Part shown: in pieces, positions 41,070 through 49,819 of the stretch
Layout of the letters: the number at the start of each line of letters is the position of its first letter
How positions within the stretch are numbered: position 1 is the first letter of the stretch
Origin: Streptomyces sp. CC0208
Lineage (GTDB): Bacteria > Actinomycetota > Actinomycetes > Streptomycetales > Streptomycetaceae
DNA length: 64,000 nucleotides
Assembly: GCF_003443735.1 (NCBI RefSeq)
Contig: NZ_CP031969.1
Coordinates: 5,270,001-5,334,000 of the forward strand
Direction of reading: 5' to 3'
Program-made: the position numbers and the translations under genes
Notes under the pieces: model-generated
Told to the model about the DNA's origin: nothing
Seen by the model: the letters and a program-made list of their open reading frames with translations, nothing else
The model's database searches: none

Positions 41070-42284
41070 ATGAGCAACGCGACGAACGTCAGCCCCGCCC
41101 ACTCCGCGAGCACCGCCAGCACGCTCATCACCAACATCGCAGCCCTGGTCACCAACGACCCCTCCTCCGGTGACGGATCCCCCCTCGGACTGGTCCAGGA
41201 CGCGGCGATCGCCATCGAGGGCAACCGCGTCGTGTGGACCGGTGATCAAAGCAAAGCACCCGCCACTGACAACCGGGTCGACGCGGGCGGCAGGGCGGTC
41301 CTACCGGGCTTCGTCGACTCCCACAGCCACCTCGTCTTCGCGGGCGACCGCACCCAGGAGTTCAACGCCCGCATGTCGGGGCGGGCCTACAGCGCGGGCG
41401 GCATCCGCACGACGGTCGCCGCCACGCGGGCGGCGAGCGACGAGGACCTCGAACGCAACCTCACCCGCTACCTCGCCGAGGCCCTCCGCCAGGGCACGAC
41501 GACCTTCGAGACCAAGTCCGGCTACGGGCTTACCGTCGAGGACGAGGCGAGGGCCCTGCGCATCGCCGCCGCCCACACCGACGAGGTCACCTACCTCGGC
41601 GCCCACATCGTGTCGCCGGACCACGCCGACGACCCGGCGGGCTACGTCTCCCTCGTCACCGGCGAGATGCTCGACGCCTGCGCCCCGTACGCCCGTTGGA
41701 TCGACGTCTTCTGCGAGAAGGGCGCCTTCGACGGCGACCAGGCCCGCGCGATCCTCACGGCAGGCAAGGCCAGGGGCCTGCACCCCCGCATCCACGCCAA
41801 CCAGCTCTCCTACGGCCCCGGCGTGCAGCTCGCCGTGGAACTCGACGCGGCCAGCGCCGACCACTGCACCCACCTCACCTCCGAGGACGTGGACGCCCTG
41901 GCGAACAGCCGTACGGTCGCCACGCTGCTGCCCGGCGCCGAGTTCTCCACCCGCGCCGAGTGGCCGGACGCCCGCCGCCTCCTGGACGCCGGCGTCACCG
42001 TCGCCCTGTCCACGGACTGCAATCCGGGCTCCTCCTTCACCTCCTCCGTCCCCTTCTGCGTCGCCCTCGCGGTACGCGACATGGGGATGACCCCGGACGA
42101 GGCCGTCTGGTCGGCCACGGCGGGCGGGGCGGCCGCCCTCCGCCGCGAGGACATCGGCCGGCTGACTCCGGGCGCCTACGCCGACCTGATCCTCCTGGAC
42201 GCCCCGAGCCATGTGCACCTGGCGTACCGGCCGGGGGTGCCGCTGGTCAGCGGGGTGTGGCGGCGCGGGATGCGCGTGGTCTGA
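41070..42284 (+). CDS. hutI: Imidazolonepropionase
   Basis: A 404-aa amidohydrolase converting imidazolonepropionate to formiminoglutamate. Metal ligands VDSHSHLVFAGDR, IVSPDH, IHANQLSYGPG and ALSTDCNPGSSFTSS match the family; GAFDGDQAR is also typical. The ATG at 41070 follows GAGGACGCC. An ATG at 40998 that overlaps the hutF stop would add a 24-residue Pro-rich extension and cannot be excluded. Last gene of the hut operon, followed by a palindromic terminator. Confidence 0.93.
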   Translation: MSNATNVSPAHSASTASTLITNIAALVTNDPSSGDGSPLGLVQDAAIAIEGNRVVWTGDQSKAPATDNRVDAGGRAVLPGFVDSHSHLVFAGDRTQEFNARMSGRAYSAGGIRTTVAATRAASDEDLERNLTRYLAEALRQGTTTFETKSGYGLTVEDEARALRIAAAHTDEVTYLGAHIVSPDHADDPAGYVSLVTGEMLDACAPYARWIDVFCEKGAFDGDQARAILTAGKARGLHPRIHANQLSYGPGVQLAVELDAASADHCTHLTSEDVDALANSRTVATLLPGAEFSTRAEWPDARRLLDAGVTVALSTDCNPGSSFTSSVPFCVALAVRDMGMTPDEAVWSATAGGAAALRREDIGRLTPGAYADLILLDAPSHVHLAYRPGVPLVSGVWRRGMRVV

Positions 42285-42291
42285 GCCTCAG

Positions 42292-42311
42292 GAGGCCCCG
42301 GCCGGGGCCTC
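42292..42311. terminator. Palindromic terminator between convergent genes
   Basis: GAGGCCCCGGCCGGGGCCTC is a perfect 20-bp palindrome between hutI and the - strand lectin-fusion gene, and its end overlaps the latter's stop codon. A flanking direct repeat (CCTCAGGAGGCCCCGG, twice) is present. Confidence 0.6.
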
Positions 42312-43815
42312 AGGAGGCCCCGGCCCGCCACCGCTGCTCCGCACCCCCGGTCAGCGGTTGCAGCGAGACACCGTCCCCGCCCCCGGGCGTCACCCCGGTC
42401 GCGATGGCGATCGCCGGGCGGATCACCCCGTCGGGGTCGACCGTGAAGCGCAGGTTGTCGCCGTGGTCGCCCTCGACCGAGTCGCAGGACCAGATGCCGA
42501 GGCCCTTGTCGACGTCGCCACGGCTGTCGAGACAGAAGTCGGGATCGGCGTACGACTGGAGGACACCGCGGGCGGAGTCGACGCGCCAGCGCTGGGAGTT
42601 AGCCGCGGTGCAGGGGGCCGTGACGACGTCCGTGCCCTCCGTGACGTCACCGGAGACGTCCAGGCAGCGGCCCGTGGAGACGTTGACCACCTGGGCGTAG
42701 GAGCCGCCCGGCGCACGGAACGGGGGCGGGCTCGTCCGGCGGGGCGGTGCCGAGCTCTTCGTGGGGGAGGGGGAGGGCGGTCTCGTCGTCGGGGTGGAGG
42801 AGGGCGAGGGCGAGACCGTCGTCGTCACCGTCACCTGCGGTGGGCCGGGCAGAACCACGCCCGCTGAACCCGAGGCCGAAGCCGAGGCCGACGCGCCCGT
42901 CGGAGAGTCACCTCCCTGTGACACCAGGAACAGCAGCAGCGGCGCCAGAGCCACCCCCAGCGCCGCCGAGGCCAGGACGAGCCGACGCGGTCGCGGCCAG
43001 GTGCCGGACGGCGCGCGGGACCCCGCCCGGGGACGTGCCTCGGGCTCGGCCGCGCCCCGCCCCACGTACGCCGTCCCGCCCCACGGCAGCAGTCCCTCCG
43101 CGAGGGCCGCCCGCGGGGTGTCCCGCAGCGCGCACAGCTCCTCGTGGGCCGCCGTGCAGTGCGGGCAGCGGGCCATGTGGGCGTACAGGTCGGCGCTGGC
43201 GCGGGGGCTGTCCGGGCGTACGGACTCCTCGATGAGGCGGCTGAAGTCCGCGCAGTGGGGGTCGTCCGAGGCAGCGAGGCGGAGCCTCAGACACGCCCGG
43301 GCCAGGGACTGCAGGGCGCCCTCCGTGCCGTAGACCACGTCCTCGCGGGTGAGGCCCAGGTGCTCGGCGGTGCGGTGCTCCGGTTCGGCCTCCACCAGGC
43401 GGTACCAGACGAGGCCCTGGGTGCGGGCCGGCAGGGACTCGAAGGCGGCGAGCATGGGCGGCACCGGGCCGCCGGGCCCGGCCGTGTTCAGAAGCAGCAG
43501 GACGCTCGGGTCCAGGCCCGCCGCCCGGTCGTCCCCGGCCCACGCCGCCGTCGACCGGGCCGTCAGCAGCAGAAGCCGGTGGCGCCACGGAACCCCGGGG
43601 TCGACCCCGCGCGCGGTCTCCCGGGCGGCGAGGGTGAAGGTCTGCGCGGCCAGCTGCCGGGCGGCGGACTCACCGGCCGTGCAGAGGCGGGCGTAGGCGA
43701 GCACCGAGGGCTGGTGGCGGGCGCGCAGCTCCAGCAGGGCGGCGTACGCCGTGGCCGTGTCGGTGCGCAGCAGCTCCGTGAGCCGGGCGTCGGACGCCCC
43801 GTCGGGGCGAGTCAT
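42310..43815 (-). CDS. Membrane protein with sigma-like helices, zinc finger and ricin-type lectin
   Basis: A 501-aa single-pass protein of unusual architecture. Residues 1-165 resemble degenerate sigma-70 region 2/4 helices (with TREDVVYGTEGALQSL). Residues about 175-220 hold a putative anti-sigma zinc finger (H-M-A-R-C-P-H-C). A membrane helix (about 280-300) is followed by a Ser/Thr/Pro-rich stretch (about 305-360). A ricin-type beta-trefoil (about 365-500) has QVVNVSTGRCLDVSGD and NSQRWRVDS. RBS GGAGGAGG precedes the ATG. It may couple extracellular glycan recognition to transcription (inference). Next to the sigma-factor locus. Confidence 0.8.
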   Translation of the reverse strand: MTRPDGASDARLTELLRTDTATAYAALLELRARHQPSVLAYARLCTAGESAARQLAAQTFTLAARETARGVDPGVPWRHRLLLLTARSTAAWAGDDRAAGLDPSVLLLLNTAGPGGPVPPMLAAFESLPARTQGLVWYRLVEAEPEHRTAEHLGLTREDVVYGTEGALQSLARACLRLRLAASDDPHCADFSRLIEESVRPDSPRASADLYAHMARCPHCTAAHEELCALRDTPRAALAEGLLPWGGTAYVGRGAAEPEARPRAGSRAPSGTWPRPRRLVLASAALGVALAPLLLFLVSQGGDSPTGASASASASGSAGVVLPGPPQVTVTTTVSPSPSSTPTTRPPSPSPTKSSAPPRRTSPPPFRAPGGSYAQVVNVSTGRCLDVSGDVTEGTDVVTAPCTAANSQRWRVDSARGVLQSYADPDFCLDSRGDVDKGLGIWSCDSVEGDHGDNLRFTVDPDGVIRPAIAIATGVTPGGGDGVSLQPLTGGAEQRWRAGAS

Positions 43816-43981
43816 GCGCACCCTCCTCCTGACGTACCGGCCAGTCTGTGAGGGACCATAGTGAGGGAAGTGAACCCTTGGGGAAAGGGTTTCTCCCAGT
43901 AACCATGAGGCGTCCGGAACGCACGGTGCCCGGTGTCCGACCGGACACCGGGCACACGCGCAGGTCAGTGGTGCCGACGCG

Positions 43982-44884
43982 TCACTCCTCGACGGTCAGG
44001 CCCTTGCGCAGCCGTACCAGAGTCCGCGACAGCAGCCGCGAGACATGCATCTGCGAGATCCCGAGCTCCTCGCCGATCTCCGACTGGGTCATGCCCGCGA
44101 CGAAGCGCAGCGAGAGGATCTGGCGGTCCCGGGAGGGGAGCTCGGCGATCAGCGGCTTCAGGGACTCGACGTACTCGATGCCCTCGAGCCCGTGGTCCTC
44201 GTAACCGATCCGGTCGGCCAGCGCGCCCTCGGAGTCGTCCTCCTCCGGCTGGGCGTCCAGCGAGGCGGCGGTGTAGGCGTTGGACGCCGCCATGCCCTCG
44301 ACGACCTCCTCCTTCGACAGCCCGAGGCGGTCGGCAAGTTCGGCCACGGTGGGGGCGCGGTCGAGCTTCTGGGCCAGTTCGTCACCGGCCTTGGCGAGGT
44401 CGAGCCGGAGCTCCTGGAGGCGGCGCGGCACCCGCACCGACCAGGACGTGTCGCGGAAGAACCGCTTGATCTCGCCCACGATGGTTGGCATCGCGAAGGT
44501 GGGGAACTCCACACCCCTGCTGAGTTCGAAGCGGTCGATCGCCTTGATCAGGCCGATGGTGCCGACCTGGATGATGTCCTCCATCGGCTCACTGCGGGAG
44601 CGGAACCGGGAGGCGGCGAACTTGACCAGGGCGAGGTTCAGTTCGACGAGCGTGTTGCGGACGTACGAGTACTCGTACGTGCCCTCCTCCAGCGACTCCA
44701 GCCGCGCGAAGAGGGTCTTGGAGAGGGCACGCGCGTCCATGGCCCCCACCTCTTCGAAGGGCGGGATGTCCGGAAGCCCGGCGAGCACGTCGCCTTCGTT
44801 GTCCTGCTCGATGGGATCCAGATGTTCCGGGGGGGATGCCGACGTCGCCTGATGGGTATGCGAGGCGTCGAGCCGGGATGACAT
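43982..44884 (-). CDS. sigI: SigB/SigF-family RNA polymerase sigma factor (SigI-like)
   Basis: A 300-aa group 3 stress/development sigma factor. Region 2 includes LVKFAASRFRSRSEPMEDIIQ and a VEFPTFAMPTIVGEIKRFFRD stretch; region 3 WSVRVPRRLQELR; region 4 ends with TQSEIGEELGISQMHVSRLL. The ATG at 44884 has GGAGG five bases upstream. The divergent STAS antagonist and nearby ATPase-type protein match the SigI/ArsI/PrsI grouping I recall from S. coelicolor (from memory), so the symbol is tentative. Activity is probably controlled by partner switching. Confidence 0.85.
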   Translation of the reverse strand: MSSRLDASHTHQATSASPPEHLDPIEQDNEGDVLAGLPDIPPFEEVGAMDARALSKTLFARLESLEEGTYEYSYVRNTLVELNLALVKFAASRFRSRSEPMEDIIQVGTIGLIKAIDRFELSRGVEFPTFAMPTIVGEIKRFFRDTSWSVRVPRRLQELRLDLAKAGDELAQKLDRAPTVAELADRLGLSKEEVVEGMAASNAYTAASLDAQPEEDDSEGALADRIGYEDHGLEGIEYVESLKPLIAELPSRDRQILSLRFVAGMTQSEIGEELGISQMHVSRLLSRTLVRLRKGLTVEE

Positions 44885-45039
44885 GATGTCCTCCATCGTT
44901 CTCGGCATAAGGCTGCCGAAGCCAGTTCGTGCACTGCGGTGTGCGGCGCCTCCAAAGCCGGCCGTGTCGAGTTCGTGTCTCTACTAGCCCTACCCGGTTT
45001 CCCGACACGACCGCAAGTGTGATCTGTGCGGTTATGTCC

Positions 45040-45063
45040 GTTTGTGGCTGATTGTTCGGGTGT
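45040..45063 (+). promoter_or_regulatory. SigB-type promoter candidate for the antagonist gene
   Basis: GTTT (45040-45043), 14-bp spacer and GGGTGT (45058-45063) approximate the Streptomyces SigB consensus GNNT-N14-16-GGGTA(C/T), with one mismatch. It lies 72 bp before the STAS gene, consistent with autoregulation by the divergent sigma factor. Confidence 0.4.
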
Positions 45064-45134
45064 CGGAGGGTGTGGAGAAGGCGTAATGTTCGAGGGCGTC
45101 ATCGGCAGTCACGACGTCGGGAGAGAGAGACGGC

Positions 45135-45515
45135 ATGGACCGCGGGACGGTCGGCAGCGCACAGTCTGGCCGGCTTCTGGTTGAGGTGCGGCAAGAGGGC
45201 TCCAGTGCCGTCGTGACTCCAGCAGGTGAGTTGGATCACCACACGGCCGATTTGTTGCGTGAGCCACTCGAGGAGTGCCTCGCCAAGGGGAAGAGCCGGC
45301 TTGTCGTCGACTGCACACGGCTGGAGTTCTGTGACTCCACCGGACTGAATGTGCTGCTGGGGGCACGGCTGAAGGCCGAGGCGGCGGGAGGTGGCGTACA
45401 TCTTGCGGGCATGCTGCCGGTCGTGGCACGCGTCTTCGAGATCACGGGGGCCGACGCGGTCTTCACCGTGCACGCCACGCTGGAGGAGGCCCTGGCCGGT
45501 GAGTCCGGCGACTGA
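45135..45515 (+). CDS. STAS-domain anti-sigma factor antagonist
   Basis: A 126-aa SpoIIAA/RsbV-like protein. The STAS domain contains SRLVVDCTRLEFCDSTGLNVLLG, in which Ser68 is the likely phosphorylation site, and KAEAAGGGVHLAG. Unphosphorylated antagonist binds the anti-sigma kinase and frees sigma. It is divergent from the sigma gene across a 250-bp region that probably carries both promoters. A hairpin lies downstream. Confidence 0.92.
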   Translation: MDRGTVGSAQSGRLLVEVRQEGSSAVVTPAGELDHHTADLLREPLEECLAKGKSRLVVDCTRLEFCDSTGLNVLLGARLKAEAAGGGVHLAGMLPVVARVFEITGADAVFTVHATLEEALAGESGD

Positions 45516-45624
45516 GGCGGCGAGCCGGGTGGCGGCCTCCGGTGGTCCGCTCATGTCCCGTTCGTCCCCTCCGGCCGGTGTCCATCGGGTGTCACACCCC
45601 TTATGGCGGACATACGTCCCGAAT

Positions 45625-45645
45625 GGAGGGGTGTTCTACCCCTCC
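45625..45645 (+). terminator. Hairpin between antagonist and ATPase genes
   Basis: A perfect 8-bp stem (45625-45632 with 45638-45645) with a GTTCT loop, 110 bp after the STAS gene. It may partly separate the two genes. Confidence 0.55.
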
Positions 45646-45740
45646 GCCCGGGCAGGAGACATCCGTACTGACTGTTCGGTGAGCGACCACGCAGCGACGT
45701 TTTGAATCGTGAACCGGTGAATCGGTGAGGTGAAGCGCTG

Positions 45741-46235
45741 ATGAGCACCACCCGGCCCTACTCGCCGGGCGACCGTGACCCGGAGCCCGACGTGGAGCCC
45801 GGCGGCGAAGCCGAGGTGCCGACGGGACGGCAGGTCCGTCGGCTGAGCTTCGAGGGGGAGAGCGGGGTCGTCCCGCTCGCGCGCGACTTCACCCGGCAGG
45901 CGTTGTACGCGTGGGGGTGGCTGCCGGCGGCGTCCGCGGACCAGCGGGCCGCTGCGGAGGACGTGCTGCTGGTCGTCTCCGAGCTGGTGACGAACGCCTG
46001 TCTGCACGCGGAGGGCCCGGACCAGCTGGGGATCTCCTGTGACAACAAGGTGATTCGGGTCGAGGTCTCGGACCGCGGTTCCGGACAGCCGGCGCCGCGC
46101 ACCCCGCACCGGGCGGGACGGCCCGGCGGTCACGGCATGTTCATCGTGCAGCGGCTCTGCCTGGACTGGGGCGTCGTCAGAGCGCCCGGACTGACGGGCA
46201 AGACCGTGTGGGCGGAGCTCGGCGCACCCGCCTAG
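45741..46235 (+). CDS. ATP-binding (HATPase_c) regulator, RsbW/SpoIIAB-like
   Basis: A 164-aa GHKL ATPase. The N-box is VVSELVTNACLHA, the G1 box is EVSDRGSGQP and the G2 box is GGHGMFIVQRLCL. This class includes anti-sigma kinases. It lacks a DNA-binding or sensor domain. Next to the STAS antagonist and divergent sigma factor it is the obvious kinase partner (inference). ATG with GTGAGGTGAAG upstream. Confidence 0.9.
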   Translation: MSTTRPYSPGDRDPEPDVEPGGEAEVPTGRQVRRLSFEGESGVVPLARDFTRQALYAWGWLPAASADQRAAAEDVLLVVSELVTNACLHAEGPDQLGISCDNKVIRVEVSDRGSGQPAPRTPHRAGRPGGHGMFIVQRLCLDWGVVRAPGLTGKTVWAELGAPA

Positions 46236-46409
46236 CAGCCGTCCTGCCCTCTTGCGCGGGTGTTCCCCGATGTCCCCGGGGGTTCTCCGGGGCTTCCCCG
46301 TGTGTCCCCACAGTTCCGACACTTACTTTCTCTTCCTTCCTCCGGTGCCCCGGCGTACCTTGACGGCCGATCTGATGTGCCGTCAGGAACGAGTAAGGGG
46401 AGCGGAACC

Positions 46410-47102
46410 GTGTCGTACCCGAAACGAACCGCCGCGCTCGCGTCCCTCGCGGCTCTGGCCGGCTCGGCGGTGCTGATGGCCGCCCCCGCTGCCCGTGCCG
46501 CGGTCGTGAACGTCAACTACCAGTGCAAGACGCCGATCGGGGACAAGAGCGCCGTCTCGCCCATCGACATCAAGGGCGTCAAGAGCGGCAGCGGATACAA
46601 GATCACCATGTCGTGGCAGAAGGGCGTCTCGTCCAGCCCGGTCGATCTCGGCAAGGGCGCGATGAACCCGAGCGCCACCATCAAACTGGGCGGCGCGGAC
46701 AGCGGGACGATGAGTGTGACCGGCCCCGCCAACCAGGCGGTGGTTCCGGCCAACACCCCCATCAAGATCAATGACCTGACCGGGACGTACACCCCGAAGA
46801 AGTCCGGCAAGGTCACCTTCACCGCGGGCGTGCTCACCATCAAGGCGCTCGGTACGACCACCACCTGCACGCCGACCAGCAGCCCCGGCGCCTCGCTGAC
46901 CCTGAACGTCACCGCCGCCTCGGGCTCCTCCGGCGGCACCCGGAGCGACAGCGGCAGCGATTCCGCCGACGCCCTCCCGCAGACCGGACCCGAGGACTCG
47001 GCGATCGCCCTCGGCACGCTCGGCGGCACGGTGCTGCTCGCGGGCGCCGCGGGCACGCTGTGGCTGACCCGGCGCAACCAGGCGGCCCGCGTGCGCCGCT
47101 GA
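46410..47102 (+). CDS. Secreted wall-anchored protein with LPQTG signal
   Basis: A 230-aa exported protein. Signal peptide (residues 1-31, cleavage near AARA), one immunoglobulin-like beta domain (about 35-180; LTGTYTPKKSGKVTF and VLTIKALGTTTTCTP), a Ser/Asp-rich linker and a sorting signal DALPQTGP followed by a membrane helix and TRRNQAARVRR. The GTG start is preceded by AAGGGGAG. The domain recurs in the protein at 48417. Function of the beta domain unknown. Confidence 0.85.
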   Translation: MSYPKRTAALASLAALAGSAVLMAAPAARAAVVNVNYQCKTPIGDKSAVSPIDIKGVKSGSGYKITMSWQKGVSSSPVDLGKGAMNPSATIKLGGADSGTMSVTGPANQAVVPANTPIKINDLTGTYTPKKSGKVTFTAGVLTIKALGTTTTCTPTSSPGASLTLNVTAASGSSGGTRSDSGSDSADALPQTGPEDSAIALGTLGGTVLLAGAAGTLWLTRRNQAARVRR

Positions 47103-47328
47103 GCGGCCCGGTTCGCTCTCGTACGACCGTTGGAGCCGCCCATGCCGTCCATGCTGCCCGTACCGTCCACGCCGCCCGTACCGTCCACACCGTCCGCCGG
47201 ACAGTCCGGCGCGTCCTGCGGCGTGGTGGCGGGCCGATACGGCGTCGAAGGCGTCGGACGTGCGGATCCGGGCCCGAATCCGCGCCCGAACCCCCCTGTT
47301 CGCAAGCCGAGTTGACGGGAGCGACGAC

Positions 47329-48420
47329 GTGAGCCCGAGCGGCAAGGCGCGGTGGGCGGCGATGGCGGCGGTGTTCGCGCTGCTGCTCGCGCCCTTGGCG
47401 GAGACGGCGGCAGCGGCGGACGGGCCGCGCGTGCAGCTGTCCAAGTCCCAGGCGGGGAGCGGCGGTTCGATCACCGTGAGCGGCAGCGGGTGGCGTGCGC
47501 GGGCGCTGCTGATGATCCTGGTCTGCGGACAGGCGGTGCCCTCGCGCGGGGTGCCGGGCGGCACCAACTCCTGTGCCAACGCGGACGGCCGGGCCGTCAC
47601 GACCGACTCGAAGGGGCGGTTCAGCAAGAAGCTGCCCGTCGCCGAGCCGCCGGTGCCCTGTCCCTGCGTGGTGCACGTGGCCACGGTGACCGGGGCGAAG
47701 GCCGAGGCCGACGCGATCTTCCAGGTGGCCGGGCACGCCGTGGAACCGCTGCCCGCCGAGACGGACGGCGGGCGGCTGTCCGTCCTCACCGACACCCGGC
47801 TCGACGGCTCCGGGAGCCTGCTGACCTGGTTCGGGGCACCCCCGGCCCGCACCCTCGTCTTCACCGTCGGAAACCTCGGCACCTCCGCCGTCAAGAACCC
47901 GGTCTTCCAAGTCGGCACCGCACACGGCGTGTTCGCCCCGCAGTGGGAGGAGCAGCAGTGGCGCGGCACGATCCGGCCCGGCGGAAAGGCGCGGATCGAA
48001 CTGCCCGTCGAGCTCACGGGCGGCGCGCACGGCGCGTACACGGTGTCGCTGAAGTACGGCGGCAAGGTGCTGGCCGAGCAGCCCTGGGGGGTGGGCCGGC
48101 CCTGGGGCGTGACCCTGTTCTGGGTGCTGGTCTGCCTGGTCGTGCCGGCGGCACTGTTCCGTATCGGCATGGCGGTGGTGGACCGGGTACGGCCACGGCC
48201 CGCCGGAGGCCTCCGGCACCGCGGCCTGCGGCTGCCCGAACTCGCCCTGCGCCTGCCGGGTTTCAAGCCCTCCACGGCCGCTCACGCGGCCCCTGTGACG
48301 TCCGCTCTGCCGTGGTTCACCCCGGACGCCGATCCGGGCGCGGCCGGTGCCCGGCTCTCCGCACCGCACGACGACAGCCCGACGAGTCCCACGACTCCCA
48401 CCAGAGAGGGTTCCACGTGA
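47329..48420 (+). CDS. Secreted membrane-anchored hypothetical protein
   Basis: A 363-aa exported protein with a GTG start and GGGAG upstream. Signal peptide (MSPSGKARWAAMAAVFALLL...), a domain (about 35-135) with strands GGSITVSGSGWRARALLM and three to four Cys, a second domain (about 145-255), one membrane helix (about 275-295) and a long cytoplasmic tail (Pro/Asp-rich). The stop overlaps the next gene's GTG (GTGA). Not recognised; probably part of a surface complex with its neighbours. Confidence 0.78.
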   Translation: MSPSGKARWAAMAAVFALLLAPLAETAAAADGPRVQLSKSQAGSGGSITVSGSGWRARALLMILVCGQAVPSRGVPGGTNSCANADGRAVTTDSKGRFSKKLPVAEPPVPCPCVVHVATVTGAKAEADAIFQVAGHAVEPLPAETDGGRLSVLTDTRLDGSGSLLTWFGAPPARTLVFTVGNLGTSAVKNPVFQVGTAHGVFAPQWEEQQWRGTIRPGGKARIELPVELTGGAHGAYTVSLKYGGKVLAEQPWGVGRPWGVTLFWVLVCLVVPAALFRIGMAVVDRVRPRPAGGLRHRGLRLPELALRLPGFKPSTAAHAAPVTSALPWFTPDADPGAAGARLSAPHDDSPTSPTTPTREGST

Positions 48421-49721
48421 GCAAGCGAAGGAGAGTCCCACCGGCCGGCGGGCCGAGAAGAGCGGGCGCGGCCGGTGCGGCGCTGGTGCTGACCGGAGCG
48501 GGCGTGGTGCTCGGCCTCGCAGCCGGGCCCGCCCAGGCCGCGGAGGTGTCGTTCGCGACCCGGTGCGTGCCGCCCGCCGGCGTCGGCCTCGACCCCGTCA
48601 ACGGCACCACCAAGGTCGAGATCACCGCGCCGGCCACCGCGAAGGTGGGCGACGAGATCGACGTGGTGTGGAAGTTCACCCAGGCCGCTTCCAAGAACCC
48701 GAACATCATCGATCTGCCGGCCAACTCGGTCCAGCCGACCGGCACGCTGAAGGCGTCCGGCGCGCAGAGCGCCGACCTCGCGATGACCGGTCCGCGCGAG
48801 AACCCGGCCATCCCCAAGGGCGGCGACATGGTGCTGTCCGACATGAAGGGCACGCTGAAGCTGACGGCGGCCGGGAAGGTGACGCTGACGCCGGGTGCCT
48901 ACACGGTGAACGCGATGGGGACGAACACGGTGTGCACGCCGACGGAGACGGTGCCGGCGGCGGGGACGATCGACGTGGCGGCGGGGGACGGTTCACCGAC
49001 ACCGACACCGACGCCGGATCCGACGGACACCGCCACCCCCACCCCCACCCCGACCGACACGGCCACGGCGACCCCGAGCGCCACGTCCTCCGACGACGGC
49101 CAGACCGACTTCACCGGCAAGGCGGTCGACATCCCCTACACCTGCCAGTCGCCCCTCGGTGAGAAGAAGGCCACCTCCACGATCCAGATCAACGCCAAGA
49201 AGAACGGCGGCAGTTACGGCGTGACCGTGCAGTTCAAGAACTCCCCGATGGACAGCCCCGCCGACATCCCCGCGGACTCGGTCAAGCCCTCCATGGAGGT
49301 GGTTCTGGGCGGCGCCGACACGGGCTCGGTCCATGTCGAGGGTCCCACCAACTCCGCGGCCATCAAGTCGGGCGACCCGATAGAGATCCCGGACATGACG
49401 GGCACGTACAAGCCGGGCGCGACCGGTGAGTCGACGCTGTCGCCGGGCGTCCTGACGATCAAGGCCCTGGGGACGACCACGACCTGCACGCCGGACAAGA
49501 CGGAGGTCTCCCTGACCCTGACGACGGAGGAGCAGGAGGGCGGCGCGTCCGGCGGCACCTCGGGTTCGGGTGGCACCGGCGGCTCCTCGACCGGCGGCGG
49601 CCTGGCGGCGACCGGCGCGGACGGCCACGCGGCCCTGAAGGCACTGGGCCTGGTGGCGGGCACGGCGGTGCTGCTGGGAACGGCCGTGTTCACGTTCCTG
49701 CCCGGGAGGCGGACCAGGTAA
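48417..49721 (+). CDS. Secreted two-domain protein with LAATG sortase signal
   Basis: A 434-aa exported protein. Signal peptide (residues 1-42), beta domain 1 (about 45-190), a Thr/Pro linker of PTPTPTP repeats (about 195-230), beta domain 2 (about 235-385) closely related to the domain at 46410 (shared VLTIKALGTTTTCTP), a Gly/Ser linker and a sorting signal GLAATGADG with a membrane helix and basic end. LAXTG is the motif used by class E sortases in Streptomyces (established). GTG overlaps the preceding stop. No sortase gene is in the window. Confidence 0.87.
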   Translation: MSKRRRVPPAGGPRRAGAAGAALVLTGAGVVLGLAAGPAQAAEVSFATRCVPPAGVGLDPVNGTTKVEITAPATAKVGDEIDVVWKFTQAASKNPNIIDLPANSVQPTGTLKASGAQSADLAMTGPRENPAIPKGGDMVLSDMKGTLKLTAAGKVTLTPGAYTVNAMGTNTVCTPTETVPAAGTIDVAAGDGSPTPTPTPDPTDTATPTPTPTDTATATPSATSSDDGQTDFTGKAVDIPYTCQSPLGEKKATSTIQINAKKNGGSYGVTVQFKNSPMDSPADIPADSVKPSMEVVLGGADTGSVHVEGPTNSAAIKSGDPIEIPDMTGTYKPGATGESTLSPGVLTIKALGTTTTCTPDKTEVSLTLTTEEQEGGASGGTSGSGGTGGSSTGGGLAATGADGHAALKALGLVAGTAVLLGTAVFTFLPGRRTR

Positions 49722-49726
49722 CGCAC

Positions 49727-49750
49727 CTCAGGGGCGCGGGGAACCGCGCA
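49727..49750 (-). repeat. Interspersed 24-bp repeat, copy A
   Basis: The reverse complement TGCGCGGTTCCCCGCGCCCC, followed by TGAG, matches the copy at 53721 at 23 of 24 bases. It starts 6 bp after a stop codon. This class of repeat is common in Streptomyces intergenic regions. Confidence 0.8.
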
Positions 49751-49763
49751 CGGCACAGGAAAC

Positions 49764-49805
49764 GACGGGGCTGTTGAAACCCAGGCGAGCTCCAACAGCC
49801 CCGTC
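49764..49805. terminator. Bidirectional terminator between convergent genes
   Basis: A perfect 13-bp stem (49764-49776 with 49793-49805) and 16-base loop between the wall protein gene and the peptide transporter gene. Confidence 0.85.
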
Positions 49806-49819
49806 GGCTCAGACCCGCG

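Noticed and set aside
39036..42284. A single 1082-residue open frame covering three hut genes
   Set aside because: It is high-GC read-through in the hutI frame; only the last 404 residues are homologous to anything, and the M20 and HutF proteins are encoded in other frames over the first part.
47130..47315. A 61-residue Pro/Ser/Thr-rich frame between two surface-protein genes
   Set aside because: It coincides with a short 18-bp CCGTACCGTCCAC-type repeat and has no ribosome site; no homology recognised.
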